Positions 8,196 to 17,292 of a stretch of DNA of 64,000 nucleotides are shown in pieces. Origin of the DNA: FEB-12 sp964503315 (GTDB taxonomy: Bacteria > Zixibacteria > MSB-5A5 > GN15 > FEB-12); contig CAZCZL010000001.1 in the NCBI GenBank assembly GCA_964503315.1, forward strand, positions 62,001 through 126,000, read 5' to 3'. The notes beneath the pieces are model-generated. The model made no database searches. It saw only the letters and a list, made by a program, of their open reading frames with translations, and was not told where the DNA came from. Position 1 is the stretch's first letter, and each line of letters opens with the position of its first letter. The position numbers and the translations under genes are program-made.

Positions 8196-10868
8196 CTAGA
8201 AGCCAAATTCTAACCCGGTACGGACAGTCCGGGGCGGTCCGTAGTTCTGTGGATCGTGATCATAAAGCTGATCAAGCCGCGTCAGTTCCTGCTGATCGGT
8301 GGCCAGGCCGCCGGAATAGCGACGATTGTCGTAATCCGGCAAACCGGTGTGCGTATACACATTCAGGATGTTCTTCTTGTTGAAGACATTGTCGACTTCG
8401 ATAAAGAACGACAAAGTGTTCTTCGCTTTGCCCAGGACAAAGTCCTTGTTGAAGCGCATGTCGACACTGTAGTTGGCCGGCAGACTTCCTTCATTCCGCT
8501 CGCCAAACCGATTACCCATGGAATCCGTTTTGGTGTACGGAAGGCCAGAACCATAGTAGCCGACCATATTGACTCCCCAGTTCCCCGGAATGGACAGGCC
8601 AAAGATCTTTCCTTTCCATTCAGCAGGAACTCTGAAGTCAAGTACGGTTGTCAGCGTATGCCGTTGGTCGAAATCCAGACGATATTCGCTGATCGGCGCG
8701 AGCGTGTCTTCGTTGGAGGTCAAGTACGTATAGTACGGGTCCATCGCGCTCGAGCCATTCCCCATGGCGATCATGTAGGAATAGGAAACAGAACCGCTGA
8801 AATAACCGCCCATCGGTAGTTTATCCAGCGCGACATCAAACCCCTTAACGGAACCATAGTCGTCGTTGTCAAACTTCGTGACCGTGCGTCCGGCGAACTG
8901 CAGCGCCTCACGCGTCGTGACCAGATCCTGGATATCTTTGTAGTAGGCTGTCACGTCAATGCGCAGCCCTTCATTGATCATATGATCCAGACCAAGCTCA
9001 TACGCGGTGGTCTGCTCGGGCGCCAGATCCGGATTACCCAGCAACGGGTAGCCGGTGGACAGGTCCCCCTGCAAATTCGTGTAAAGATAGGTATACCGCG
9101 GAGTCTGATAATACGTGCCGTAGTTAAAGTGCATCACCGACTTGTCGCTTATCGGGAAGGACACGCCCAGACGCGGTGACACCCGGCTGACAGACTTCGC
9201 CTCACGGTACGTGGCGGTCAACTCGTCGGGAGTATAATTGTAGGAGATATCCGCGTCGTGGTAGTCAAAGCGGAGCCCCATATTAATGACGAAGTCAACA
9301 TACTCCAGCTTATCCTGCACATAGGCTGACAGATAAGTCGGCTTGGAAGAATACTTCTCACCGTACGGATTCGAATTGTAGAACTGCTTCGAATCCCAGT
9401 CGATCTCATAACTGCTGACGTCGAACCCAACCTTGACCTGATTGGTTTTGGTCATCTGGCTCAAGTAGCTGATCGACGCGGAATTGGAGATCGCTTCGCG
9501 CCACCGGTACAGCGGATTGAAATCGTCGCCCGTCGTAAAGCCGATGGCTTCCAGCGGATCGTTGTAGTCCGGGTTGTTGCCGTAGTTGTCGACGTGTATC
9601 GTACCATTGTACACGCCGTTCGAGTCCTCTGAATACCCCGGCCACTCGGACCAGTGCTTGTCCATCAGACTGTGAGGCGCCATCAGAGTATTGGTCTTGA
9701 ACCGGCTGAACGAGCCCGAAAGGATCGAGCGGTCGGTCAGATTCCAGTTACCTGAAAGTCCAAACAGGAAGGCGTTTTTCTCGAAAGACGGCAGCCCATC
9801 AAGGTTGAAATCATACGAGCGATTGTTGACATCGCGATGCTCGTACGTGTCGCCGTAGGCATCGTAGTATTTGAAGTTCGCTAACAGCTTGACTTTGGAG
9901 AAAGGCTGCATGGCGACTTTGGCGGTCCCGCTGTAAGAGATCGTCATATTATGTGGAAGCGGACTGTTGTCCCTCAGATATTCGCCCGCAGCCGAGAAAC
10001 TGTACTTCGTGCCATTTAATGTGGGGATCGGGCCGGAAAGTGAAAACGCCGCCGACCGGTTCTTGATGAACTCAAGGCCGGACCAGTCGCCCGTATTCAC
10101 ATCATATGAATGGGTTGCGCCCTGGTACAACCGGAGACGACCATGGTAGTCGGTCGATCCCTCGGGGGTCACGGCGGAGACGACGCCGGACAGGGCGTCA
10201 CCATATTCGGCCGTAAAGCCGCCGGAGGTCAGCGAAAGTTCTTCCAGCGCGGACGGCAAAATACGCATACCCGGAGCCGAGACGAACGGGTCCATAATGG
10301 AGAACCCGTCATAGAAATATGCCACCTGGCCGGAACGTCCGCCGCGCACGTGCATATCATCATTCTTGTCCATCAGCACGCCGGGATAATTGCTCAGGAC
10401 GGATTGGACAGTTACGATATTCGGGATATTCTTCAGACGGTCTGAGGTGAAAATGATCTTGGACGCGGTCAGGTCCTTCTGGATTGTTGGCTCCTCCGCG
10501 TACACGACCATCTCATTTTTCAATTGGACGGCCATTTGGCGGACGGTGAAATCAACCGGTGTGGTGAGGTCCAGCAGGACACGTACCTCTTTTTTCGTGA
10601 CCAGCTCAAATCCAACGTGCGTGACGGAAATATTGTATTTTCCGGACGGCACGTTGATGATGAAGTATTCCCCCTCTTCATCAGTGGTCGCGACGAGATC
10701 TGTCCCGAGAACCCGCACGGTAGCCCCCACGATCGGTTCTTCTGACTCGGCATCTGTAACTACACCGGAGATCTTACCCGTCACACCGGCAAAGACCGGC
10801 AAGGCGAAGAGGATCACCGCGGCTAGAAGCAGGAGAAGAACGCGTCTGCAACGCAGCCGAGTACTCAC
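8196..10868 (-). CDS. TonB-dependent receptor with carboxypeptidase-like regulatory domain
   Basis: 890 aa from the chosen GTG start at 10868. An in-frame start further upstream (to 11045) would bury the signal peptide about 65 residues inside the protein; the GTG has an excellent AGGGAGGT ribosome site six bases away and gives a normal signal peptide (RRVLLLLLAAVILFALPVFA). Domains in order: carboxypeptidase-D-like regulatory fold (about 30-115, GKISGVVTDAESEEPIVGA), plug domain (about 130-240, with VRGGRSGQVAYFYDG) and a C-terminal 22-strand-type barrel ending in TGLEFGF. The family imports scarce ligands across the outer membrane with TonB/ExbBD energy. Sequence does not reveal the ligand. 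It is the first gene of the operon with the FN3/tail protein and PorV. Confidence 0.85.
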   Translation of the reverse strand: MSTRLRCRRVLLLLLAAVILFALPVFAGVTGKISGVVTDAESEEPIVGATVRVLGTDLVATTDEEGEYFIINVPSGKYNISVTHVGFELVTKKEVRVLLDLTTPVDFTVRQMAVQLKNEMVVYAEEPTIQKDLTASKIIFTSDRLKNIPNIVTVQSVLSNYPGVLMDKNDDMHVRGGRSGQVAYFYDGFSIMDPFVSAPGMRILPSALEELSLTSGGFTAEYGDALSGVVSAVTPEGSTDYHGRLRLYQGATHSYDVNTGDWSGLEFIKNRSAAFSLSGPIPTLNGTKYSFSAAGEYLRDNSPLPHNMTISYSGTAKVAMQPFSKVKLLANFKYYDAYGDTYEHRDVNNRSYDFNLDGLPSFEKNAFLFGLSGNWNLTDRSILSGSFSRFKTNTLMAPHSLMDKHWSEWPGYSEDSNGVYNGTIHVDNYGNNPDYNDPLEAIGFTTGDDFNPLYRWREAISNSASISYLSQMTKTNQVKVGFDVSSYEIDWDSKQFYNSNPYGEKYSSKPTYLSAYVQDKLEYVDFVINMGLRFDYHDADISYNYTPDELTATYREAKSVSRVSPRLGVSFPISDKSVMHFNYGTYYQTPRYTYLYTNLQGDLSTGYPLLGNPDLAPEQTTAYELGLDHMINEGLRIDVTAYYKDIQDLVTTREALQFAGRTVTKFDNDDYGSVKGFDVALDKLPMGGYFSGSVSYSYMIAMGNGSSAMDPYYTYLTSNEDTLAPISEYRLDFDQRHTLTTVLDFRVPAEWKGKIFGLSIPGNWGVNMVGYYGSGLPYTKTDSMGNRFGERNEGSLPANYSVDMRFNKDFVLGKAKNTLSFFIEVDNVFNKKNILNVYTHTGLPDYDNRRYSGGLATDQQELTRLDQLYDHDPQNYGPPRTVRTGLEFGF

Positions 10869-11148
10869 AACATACCTCCCTGAACTGCCCTTCTTGAAGA
10901 TGTGCATTCGCTCGTCATTAAGTTCTGCATCCGTCGAGAGATTAAGATTCTGTTGCTTAGTATCGGTACAGCCGGTAAAAACTTGACCAGCCAACCGGTA
11001 AGATTGTCGCCAGAAAGAGGTTGCCCCCGTTAAGATTTCGGCCACCAGCCCGATAATGGAACAGTACGTATAACGACCTACCGCCGGGCAGCGCCTATCC
11101 TTCGTTGCCAGTGGTAGTTACGAATAACGAGACAGGAAGTACCCTGCA
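10869..11148. other. Divergent intergenic region
   Basis: 280 bp between the TonB receptor (minus) and the binding-protein operon (plus). It must hold both promoters, but I could not pick a convincing -35/-10 pair on either strand. The only clear signals are the AGGGAGGT ribosome site of the receptor near 10874-10881 (minus) and AGGAAG at 11134-11139 (plus). Confidence 0.5.
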
Positions 11149-12102
11149 GTGACGGCTTCATGCATACGGCGGTGGCTGTTCTGCGCGATTCTCGTGGGTA
11201 GCGTTGGTTTAGCTGCGCCCGCGTTCGCGCAAAAAGTCGCCATTATTACTACCGATACGCTGACCTCCACGCAGCGAAGCGTGAGTGGCGCCAAAAGCGT
11301 CATTAAGGGCACCTTTGCCCAGGTCGCCTTCACTGAGTTTCTCGTTGCCTACCCCTCTCCCAAAGCGCAGGTTATCTCCGATTCCATCCGCTCCATGAAG
11401 CCGGATCTCATTCTCACCGCGGGGACGGCCGCGACCGAATTCGCCCAGAAGAATTTCAAGGATGTCCCGATCGTCTTTTCCTCGGTGATGTACCCGATCG
11501 TCTCCGGCTTCGTCGAGTCATTCAACCGACCCGGCGGGAACGTCACAGGGGCATCGCTCAGCATTCCGCCAAAAACGCAATTCGAATACTTCAAGATGAT
11601 CGTGCCGAAACTGAAGGCGGTCGGCGTTCTCTATACGGACAACACCGAATCGATGATCCCGCAGGCGAAGCAGGTCGCCAAGGCACTTGATCTTGAACTG
11701 GTCGCGATCCGAGTGAATGGTGAAAAGGAACTTCCTGCGGCGTTTGATTCACTGGCCCGCAACGTACAAGGTATCTGGTCGCTGGCCGACCCGACCCTGT
11801 TCAGCCCTCAATCGACGAAATATATTCTGATAAACGCCCTGAGACGCGGTATCCCGCTAATGGGCTTTTCACGGAATGTGGTTGAATCCGGCGCCCTCTT
11901 CGCCCTCGATTTTGATTATAAGGCGGTCGGACGTCAGGCCGGCGAGATCGCCAGCCAGATCATGCGCGGGGCCCACACCGACAATATGAGTGTCTCCACG
12001 CCGGATATCATCTGGTTCCATTACAACGAAAAAACCGCCCAGCATCTCAATGTTGTCATTCCCAGCGATCTGGTTGCCGTTGCCAAGGAGGTCTATCGAT
12101 GA
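11149..12102 (+). CDS. Periplasmic ABC-type substrate-binding protein (ABC_sub_bind / YtrP-TrpX-like)
   Basis: 317 aa, GTG start with AGGAAG nine bases upstream. A signal peptide (LFCAILVGSVGLAAPAFA) is followed by the two-lobed type 1 periplasmic binding fold of the PF04392-like family (KPDLILTAGTAATEFAQK, VPIVFSSVMYPI, GGNVTGASLSI, GVLYTDNTES, PLMGFSRNVVESGALFALDFDY). In the family this protein feeds an ABC permease and ATPase, but neither is present nearby. Instead the stop codon overlaps the start of a histidine kinase by four bases (ATGA), so translation is coupled. The reasonable inference is that it is a ligand-sensing partner of that kinase. The ligand is unknown; relatives bind amino acids or small organics. 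Confidence 0.8.
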   Translation: MTASCIRRWLFCAILVGSVGLAAPAFAQKVAIITTDTLTSTQRSVSGAKSVIKGTFAQVAFTEFLVAYPSPKAQVISDSIRSMKPDLILTAGTAATEFAQKNFKDVPIVFSSVMYPIVSGFVESFNRPGGNVTGASLSIPPKTQFEYFKMIVPKLKAVGVLYTDNTESMIPQAKQVAKALDLELVAIRVNGEKELPAAFDSLARNVQGIWSLADPTLFSPQSTKYILINALRRGIPLMGFSRNVVESGALFALDFDYKAVGRQAGEIASQIMRGAHTDNMSVSTPDIIWFHYNEKTAQHLNVVIPSDLVAVAKEVYR

Positions 12103-13769
12103 GCTTCCTGGCAAAACTTTTCCATAGCAACCTGAGGCTGAAATTCGTCCTCCCCATTTCAGCCATGATCGCGATCAGCTTGCTGGTGATCTCGGGCTAC
12201 CTTATCAACCGTCAGTCTGCCGGTTATATCCAGGAACTGGAGGCGAGCGGCCGGACAATGATCCGCATTCTCGCCATCAATGCCGAGAGCGGCGTTCTGT
12301 TCGAGAATAAGTATGAACTCGATGAATTGCTCAAAACCCCGGCTCAATTTGAGTCGGTGAAATTCGCCGTCGTCTCGAATCTCGAGGGGACGATCCTTGC
12401 GCAGTTGAACGAGTCAACCATGGTCGCCTCCGGGGTAGACCATGTCTCGCATGCAGAGAGCAGCGACTCCACGGCGGTCAGAAAAATCACCGGAAAGGAT
12501 GGCCAGGAGTATCTCCTCCTGTGCATGCCGGTGGTCACCATCAAGCAATCGTACAATCTTGAGAATCTTGGCATGACCGGCGGCATGGCGACACCTTATG
12601 GTGCTGTCCCGGTTCGCGAGGTCATTGGCCATATCGAACTCGGCCTGACCCTGGACAAAGTGAACCAGGCGATCCTCGAAGCTAAGATCATCTCGTACCT
12701 GTTCACGCTGGTTATCCTCATCGGATCGATCATCCTCCTCGCGTTCATCGTCGGCGCGATCACCAAACCGGTACGCGTGCTGGTCGATGTGACCGACCAG
12801 GTCTCGAAAGGAGACCTGACCCAGCGGGTACATATTAAACAACGCGACGAGATAGGCCATCTGGCAGATACGTTCAACCGGATGATCGAATCGCTCAAGC
12901 AATCACGCGATGAGGTGGAGCAGTACAATCGCAATCTCGAAGAAAAGATTGTCGAGCGTACCCTTCAACTAGAGGAAGCGCAGGCGCAACTCATTCAATC
13001 TGAGAAGATGAGTGCCATCGGTCAATTGGCCGCCGGAGTGGCGCACGAACTCAATAATCCGCTTGGCGGTATCCTGGGATATGCCCAGTTCACGCTGGAG
13101 AAACTGAACAAGAACATTCCGGAGAAGACGACCGCCCGCGAGATCCAGAGTTATATCCGTTACGTCTCGGATATCGAGACCCAGGCGCGTCGCTGCAAAA
13201 CTATCGTGCAGAACTTGCTGAAGTTCTCACGCTCGTCGCGCACGGTCGATTTCGACGACGTAGACGTCAACAAGGCGGTTGAAGAAACCCTGACCTTCGT
13301 CGCGCACCAGTTGCACCTGAGCCAGATCGAACTCGAGATCCAACTCGACCAGAATCTCCCGCATATTCAGGGGAATGTCGGGCAGTTACAGCAGGTATTT
13401 ACCAATCTGATCATCAACGCCATGCATGCGTCGGCGCAGGGATCCAAGATCCGGATCCAGTCCCGTTACAGCCCGGCGCTGGGCGAATTCGGCGGCGCGG
13501 TTGAACTTACATTCCGCGATTTTGGTGTGGGCATAAAAGAAGAGAACCTTAAGAAGATCTTCGAGCCGTTCTTCACCACCAAGGAGATCGGTAAAGGGAC
13601 CGGACTGGGTCTGTCAGTCAGTTATGGTATAGTCAAGGAACATGGCGGGGAAATCTCTGTCCAGTCAGAGGTTGGCGTTGGTTCTACATTTACTATTGTC
13701 CTGCCGGTGCAGAAACCTGAGTCGGATACCGATAACAGGAAGGAAGCAAACTACAGTTTCGGACAATAG
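12099..13769 (+). CDS. Membrane sensor histidine kinase (HAMP-HisKA-HATPase)
   Basis: 556 aa. A TM helix at about 14-34 and a second at about 205-228 bracket a periplasmic sensor of about 165 residues. The segment ILAINAESGVLFENKYELDELL resembles the CHASE8-type domain found in YfiN. HAMP follows (about 228-282), then a coiled coil and the H-box AAGVAHELNNPLGG with His316 as the phosphoacceptor, then an ATPase domain with N box (LIINAMHASAQG), G1 (DFGVGI), F box (FEPFFTTK) and G2 (GTGLGLSVS). It overlaps the binding-protein gene upstream and is followed by three receiver-containing genes, which are its likely partners. Autophosphorylation at the membrane in response to the periplasmic binding protein is the expected role. 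Confidence 0.87.
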   Translation: MSFLAKLFHSNLRLKFVLPISAMIAISLLVISGYLINRQSAGYIQELEASGRTMIRILAINAESGVLFENKYELDELLKTPAQFESVKFAVVSNLEGTILAQLNESTMVASGVDHVSHAESSDSTAVRKITGKDGQEYLLLCMPVVTIKQSYNLENLGMTGGMATPYGAVPVREVIGHIELGLTLDKVNQAILEAKIISYLFTLVILIGSIILLAFIVGAITKPVRVLVDVTDQVSKGDLTQRVHIKQRDEIGHLADTFNRMIESLKQSRDEVEQYNRNLEEKIVERTLQLEEAQAQLIQSEKMSAIGQLAAGVAHELNNPLGGILGYAQFTLEKLNKNIPEKTTAREIQSYIRYVSDIETQARRCKTIVQNLLKFSRSSRTVDFDDVDVNKAVEETLTFVAHQLHLSQIELEIQLDQNLPHIQGNVGQLQQVFTNLIINAMHASAQGSKIRIQSRYSPALGEFGGAVELTFRDFGVGIKEENLKKIFEPFFTTKEIGKGTGLGLSVSYGIVKEHGGEISVQSEVGVGSTFTIVLPVQKPESDTDNRKEANYSFGQ

Positions 13770-13789
13770 GACATGACGGTACAGATCCG

Positions 13790-14158
13790 ATGAGTGAAGA
13801 CGACAAGCAAACTATCCTGGTCGTAGACGACGAAGAGATCATCCGCGACTTCCTTTCGGAAGTGCTGGAGGATTATCAGGTTACGGTAGCCTGCGATGGG
13901 GACGAGGCGATCGAGAAACTTAAAGCCACCCACTACGATCTCGTGATCACCGATCTTAGAATGCCGCGCATTTCCGGCGAGGAAGTGGTGAAATTCGCGC
14001 GGGATACTTATCCCGGAGCGAAAGTCGTGGTTATTTCCGGCTATTCGAGCCTGGCGACGGCCAGTCAATCAGTCGCCAATGGCGCCTGTGCGTTTTTGTC
14101 AAAACCGTTCAGCATCAAAGAATTGCTGCAGACCGTGGATAACGCGCTCAGCGCGTGA
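13790..14158 (+). CDS. Stand-alone response regulator receiver domain
   Basis: 122 aa consisting only of a CheY-like receiver: acidic pair Asp13-Asp14, phosphoacceptor Asp55 (VITDLRMP), the later VISGYSS and the conserved Lys in FLSKPF. There is no output domain, so it must act by protein contact or as a phosphotransfer relay. It starts 20 bp after the kinase and is followed 9 bp later by a second single-domain receiver. The ITDLRMPRISG pattern and the DYQVTVACDGDEAIEKL helix are ordinary for NtrC/CheY-type receivers. Confidence 0.88.
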   Translation: MSEDDKQTILVVDDEEIIRDFLSEVLEDYQVTVACDGDEAIEKLKATHYDLVITDLRMPRISGEEVVKFARDTYPGAKVVVISGYSSLATASQSVANGACAFLSKPFSIKELLQTVDNALSA

Positions 14159-14167
14159 GAGTAAACT

Positions 14168-14536
14168 ATGGCACGTATACTCGTCATCGACGATTCCCAG
14201 GTTATTCGGGACCTGCTGGCCGATTTTCTGGCCGACGCCGGCCATTTCGTGGACTGCGCTGAAGAGTCAGATGACGGCATACGAATGGCCGTCAACGGTT
14301 CTTACGACATCTGTATCTGCGACCTGCATATCCCCAAAAAGAACGGCTTCCAGATCTATCAGGAGATCAGCCGACAGAAACCGAAACTCAAATTCATCAT
14401 GACCGATTCCCTGCCGGATCATCTGGCCGATCAGGTCTCTGAGGCCGGCGTTCCCTATATCCTGCGCAAACCCTTCGACCTGGATCAGCTTCGCGAGGTC
14501 CTGACGACGGTCTGCGCTTCATTGCAGAAGGTATGA
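14168..14536 (+). CDS. Second stand-alone receiver domain
   Basis: 122 aa, a single receiver domain: Asp8-Asp9, phosphoacceptor Asp52 in CICDLHIPKKNG, and the Lys in ILRKPFDL. The usual Thr/Ser switch position lies in IMTDSLPD. As with its neighbour no output domain is present. The stop overlaps the start of the next gene by four bases, so it is translationally coupled to the receiver-kinase hybrid. Two receivers in tandem suggest a branched or phosphate-sink arrangement downstream of the kinase at 12099. Confidence 0.86.
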   Translation: MARILVIDDSQVIRDLLADFLADAGHFVDCAEESDDGIRMAVNGSYDICICDLHIPKKNGFQIYQEISRQKPKLKFIMTDSLPDHLADQVSEAGVPYILRKPFDLDQLREVLTTVCASLQKV

Positions 14537-16209
14537 GTCCGAGCGTAAACAGATATCGTCTCCTTGTCGTCGATGATGAGGCTATCGTCGTTTCTCTCGT
14601 GCGTGACGCGCTGGAGGATGAAGACTACGATATCGTTACGGCCATGACCGGCACCGATGCTCTCTCCCTCGTCGAACAACAGTCCTTCGATCTCCTGATC
14701 ACTGATATTCGGATGCCCGGTATGAATGGTATCGATCTGGTGAAAGCGGCCCGCGATAAACAGCCGGAGTTGGGCGTCATCTTCATGACGGGATACGCGA
14801 ATCTCAATTCCGCCAAAGACGCGATCAAACAGGGGGCGTTCGATTACATCATGAAGCCGTTCGAACTGACGGAGATCCGTCAGGCAGTCAAGAACGGCCT
14901 CAAGATCAAAGAAGCCGCGGCGGAAAAGACTTCCACGACCGAACTGACCAAACTCTCCAATCTCAGTGAGATGCTCTTCGCCACTAACGACCGCCCCTCG
15001 CTGGTCACGTCCTCTCTGCGTTTTGTTATGATGAACCTCCATCTCTCACGCGGAAAAGCGATGTTCCATGACAAAAGCGAGGATGTGTGCGTGTGTGTCA
15101 GCGTATCTGGCGAGCAGGAGAAGCGACTCAATCTCCCGCAAGCGGCCGTTCAGGTGGCGGTCCGCAACGGCGCCAAAGAGAATCTGCAATACCCTCTCCT
15201 GATCAGTAACCTTGACGAGCATCCACTCTACAAAGCCAACCCGTCTGCGGAAATGCGTGACCTGCTGAATAGTGGATGGGATGGTCCGGTCGGACAGTTG
15301 ATCATTGTGCCGGTCCTACGCAGCACTGAACTATTCGGTTGGTTCGCGCTTTGCACCAACGAACTGATCAGCCAGTTGCGGGAAGCCGATCTGAAATTCT
15401 TGACCATTACTGCCGGCCAATTGGCGATAACACTGGAAAATCTTAACCTGCTCGAAGAAACGCAAAAGGCCTACACCGGTCTCAAGGAATTGCAGGATGA
15501 GACGGTCCGCCTCGAGAAGATTGCCACGCGCGGACAGATGTCTGCAGAGATCGGGCATGAGCTGAACAACTTCATTGGCGTGGTTGCAGGCAACCTGCAG
15601 TTGCTGGAGTTCCATCTGAAGAAGGGGAATTATCAGGATCTTGGCAAATATGTCACAGCCATGACCGGGACGATCGAGAAGGTCAAAGTCTTTACGGCCA
15701 ACTTGATGGACTTGACCCCGATCTCCTCTGAGAAAACGGTCATCTGCTTTGGCAAGCTGATGAGCGAAGTTATCGACTACCTGCGTCCGCAGAAACGATT
15801 CCAGGGCGTGCAGATAAAAGTCAGCGGCACCAACCAGCATCTCCCCTTTGAGGCCGACTCAACCCAGATGCAACAGTTGCTGTACAACTTGTTCAACAAC
15901 GCCGCCGACGCGATGGTCGATAAGCCGAAAAAAGAGATCTCGGTCGAGCTGGCCATCAGTGAAGAGAAGGGCTTCTCCGTCTCAATCAAAGATACCGGCT
16001 GCGGTTTCCCGCCGGAACTGCTTAAACGGGCGTTCCAAGAAAGGTTCACCACCAAGAAGCTTGGGCATGGGTTCGGGTTGGTCGTCTGCAAGCGGATCAT
16101 TGAGAACCACGGCGGGAAGCTGGTCGTCGAATCAGTCGAGAATCAGGGCTCGACCATCTCCATTCGCTTCCCCCTGGCCGAGACCGAACTGGTCCCGGCA
16201 ACTGTCTGA
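14533..16209 (+). CDS. Soluble receiver-histidine kinase hybrid
   Basis: 558 aa, with no TM segment. The N-terminal receiver (about 8-125) has Asp14/Asp15 and phosphoacceptor Asp58 (LITDIRMPGMNG) with Lys in IMKPFE. A GAF-like central region covers about 140-320 (YPLLISNLDEHPLYK, LIIVPVLRSTELFGWF). A coiled coil leads into a kinase core with His342 in the H-box EIGHELNNFIG, then N box (LFNNAADAMVDK), G1 (DTGCGF) and G2 (GHGFGLVVCKRIIENHGG). With the receiver at the front, the protein is probably a second-tier kinase controlled by phosphorylation from the membrane kinase. It is the last gene of the operon and no DNA-binding output is encoded. Confidence 0.85.
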   Translation: MSPSVNRYRLLVVDDEAIVVSLVRDALEDEDYDIVTAMTGTDALSLVEQQSFDLLITDIRMPGMNGIDLVKAARDKQPELGVIFMTGYANLNSAKDAIKQGAFDYIMKPFELTEIRQAVKNGLKIKEAAAEKTSTTELTKLSNLSEMLFATNDRPSLVTSSLRFVMMNLHLSRGKAMFHDKSEDVCVCVSVSGEQEKRLNLPQAAVQVAVRNGAKENLQYPLLISNLDEHPLYKANPSAEMRDLLNSGWDGPVGQLIIVPVLRSTELFGWFALCTNELISQLREADLKFLTITAGQLAITLENLNLLEETQKAYTGLKELQDETVRLEKIATRGQMSAEIGHELNNFIGVVAGNLQLLEFHLKKGNYQDLGKYVTAMTGTIEKVKVFTANLMDLTPISSEKTVICFGKLMSEVIDYLRPQKRFQGVQIKVSGTNQHLPFEADSTQMQQLLYNLFNNAADAMVDKPKKEISVELAISEEKGFSVSIKDTGCGFPPELLKRAFQERFTTKKLGHGFGLVVCKRIIENHGGKLVVESVENQGSTISIRFPLAETELVPATV

Positions 16210-16236
16210 GCATCTACTCTCCCCAATTATCTGAAT

Positions 16237-16812
16237 CTACATCTTTCGGCTGCCGCGCTGTGTAAATGGCACATTCTTCTGGCAGAGCGGACAGGCCGAA
16301 GCCTCCCAACTATCCGCGCTGACGGTCGCCAGGGCATGCGTCGGATAGGGGAATGATACTTTGCCGCCGGAACGATCGAGAAACAACCCTATCCCCACGA
16401 TATTCGCTTTGTAGGAATTAACCAACGAGATAACTTCCTCAACCGATTTCCCGGTGGTCAGGACGTCATCGACGATTAGAACCTTCTGCCCCGGTTCCAG
16501 CGAGAATCCGCGCTTGAACACTCTTCCGCTTTCCCCCTGCTCCGCGTAGATCGACTCCACGCCAAGATACCGCGCGACATCGTACGCGATAATAATGCCA
16601 CCAGTGGTCGGGCCAACGATGGTCTGAACGCCGCTATTGCGGAAGTGGTCGGCCATCGACTTGCAGATCTGCGTACAAATCGTCGGATTCTTGAGGAGAG
16701 TGAACTTCTCATAATAAACATCCGAGTGGCGACCGGACGTCAATAAGAAGTGCCCGGTCAACAGTGCTTCGGATTCCTTGAATAATTGCAGAATATCAGA
16801 CGAACTCATCAT
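16237..16812 (-). CDS. pyrE: Orotate phosphoribosyltransferase
   Basis: 191 aa, a type I phosphoribosyltransferase. The PRPP-binding loop reads VLIVDDVLTTGKSVEE (about 118-133), preceded by the OPRTase signature around FLLTSGRHSDVYYEKF (about 22-37) and the phosphate-binding TIVGPTTGGII (about 60-70). The enzyme joins orotate and PRPP to make OMP in pyrimidine synthesis. The C-terminus carries a short cysteine-containing extension (CPLCQKN) found in some bacterial PyrE proteins. The start overlaps the stop of acpS by four bases, so the two are co-translated. Confidence 0.9.
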   Translation of the reverse strand: MMSSSDILQLFKESEALLTGHFLLTSGRHSDVYYEKFTLLKNPTICTQICKSMADHFRNSGVQTIVGPTTGGIIIAYDVARYLGVESIYAEQGESGRVFKRGFSLEPGQKVLIVDDVLTTGKSVEEVISLVNSYKANIVGIGLFLDRSGGKVSFPYPTHALATVSADSWEASACPLCQKNVPFTQRGSRKM

Positions 16813-17195
16813 TCCTCCGTCAGGATGACTATAGCTATAGCGTGAGAACGTTCATGGGATATGGAGATCTTCGCGTGAACACGCGCAAGTTGCGGCAAAT
16901 TCAGCGATGACAGGTCGAGCGCGGGACGACCCGTTTCGTCATTGATGATCTCGATGCGCGACAGCGGCGGCTTGTCCTTCAGGTACTGCCCGAGCGCCTT
17001 GATCGCGGCTTCCTTGGCGGCAAATCGTCCTGCCACGAATTGCGCGCGGTCGCGGCGAATTCCCAAGTGGGCCGTTTCCTCCGGTCCGAGAACACGCAAC
17101 AAGAATTTGTCGCCGTATCGCGAGATCAGATTCGCGATCCGGGTTACATCCACCAGGTCTATGCCAACCGCGCCGAGTTTCACAGTCTCTTTCAT
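16809..17195 (-). CDS. acpS: Holo-[acyl-carrier-protein] synthase
   Basis: 128 aa, the usual AcpS length. The N-terminal GIDLVDVTRI motif holds the Mg-binding Asp, and the second signature FVAGRFAAKEAAIKALG (about 54-70) holds the catalytic Glu and Lys. C-terminal HAKISISHERSHAIAIVI is also typical. It moves 4'-phosphopantetheine from CoA to acyl carrier protein. It lies immediately upstream of pyrE and the intergenic region with the 6S-like RNA lies behind it on the other strand. Confidence 0.9.
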   Translation of the reverse strand: MKETVKLGAVGIDLVDVTRIANLISRYGDKFLLRVLGPEETAHLGIRRDRAQFVAGRFAAKEAAIKALGQYLKDKPPLSRIEIINDETGRPALDLSSLNLPQLARVHAKISISHERSHAIAIVILTEE

Positions 17196-17257
17196 GTTCT
17201 AACTTCGTGAGTAACATATACAATTGCGTTTTCAGGGGCAACAGAGGAAAAATTAGC

Positions 17258-17286
17258 TTGCAAAATGAGTTGTGGAGTGCTATAAA
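17258..17286 (+). promoter_or_regulatory. Sigma70-type promoter of the candidate 6S-like RNA
   Basis: TTGCAA at 17258-17263, a 17-bp spacer and TATAAA at 17281-17286. The predicted start near 17293 coincides with the first base of the closing stem of the RNA downstream. Confidence 0.6.
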
Positions 17287-17292
17287 GGAGCA

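Noticed and set aside
10908..11045. Upstream extension of the TonB receptor start
   Set aside because: It would bury the signal peptide; the GTG at 10868 has a strong ribosome site.
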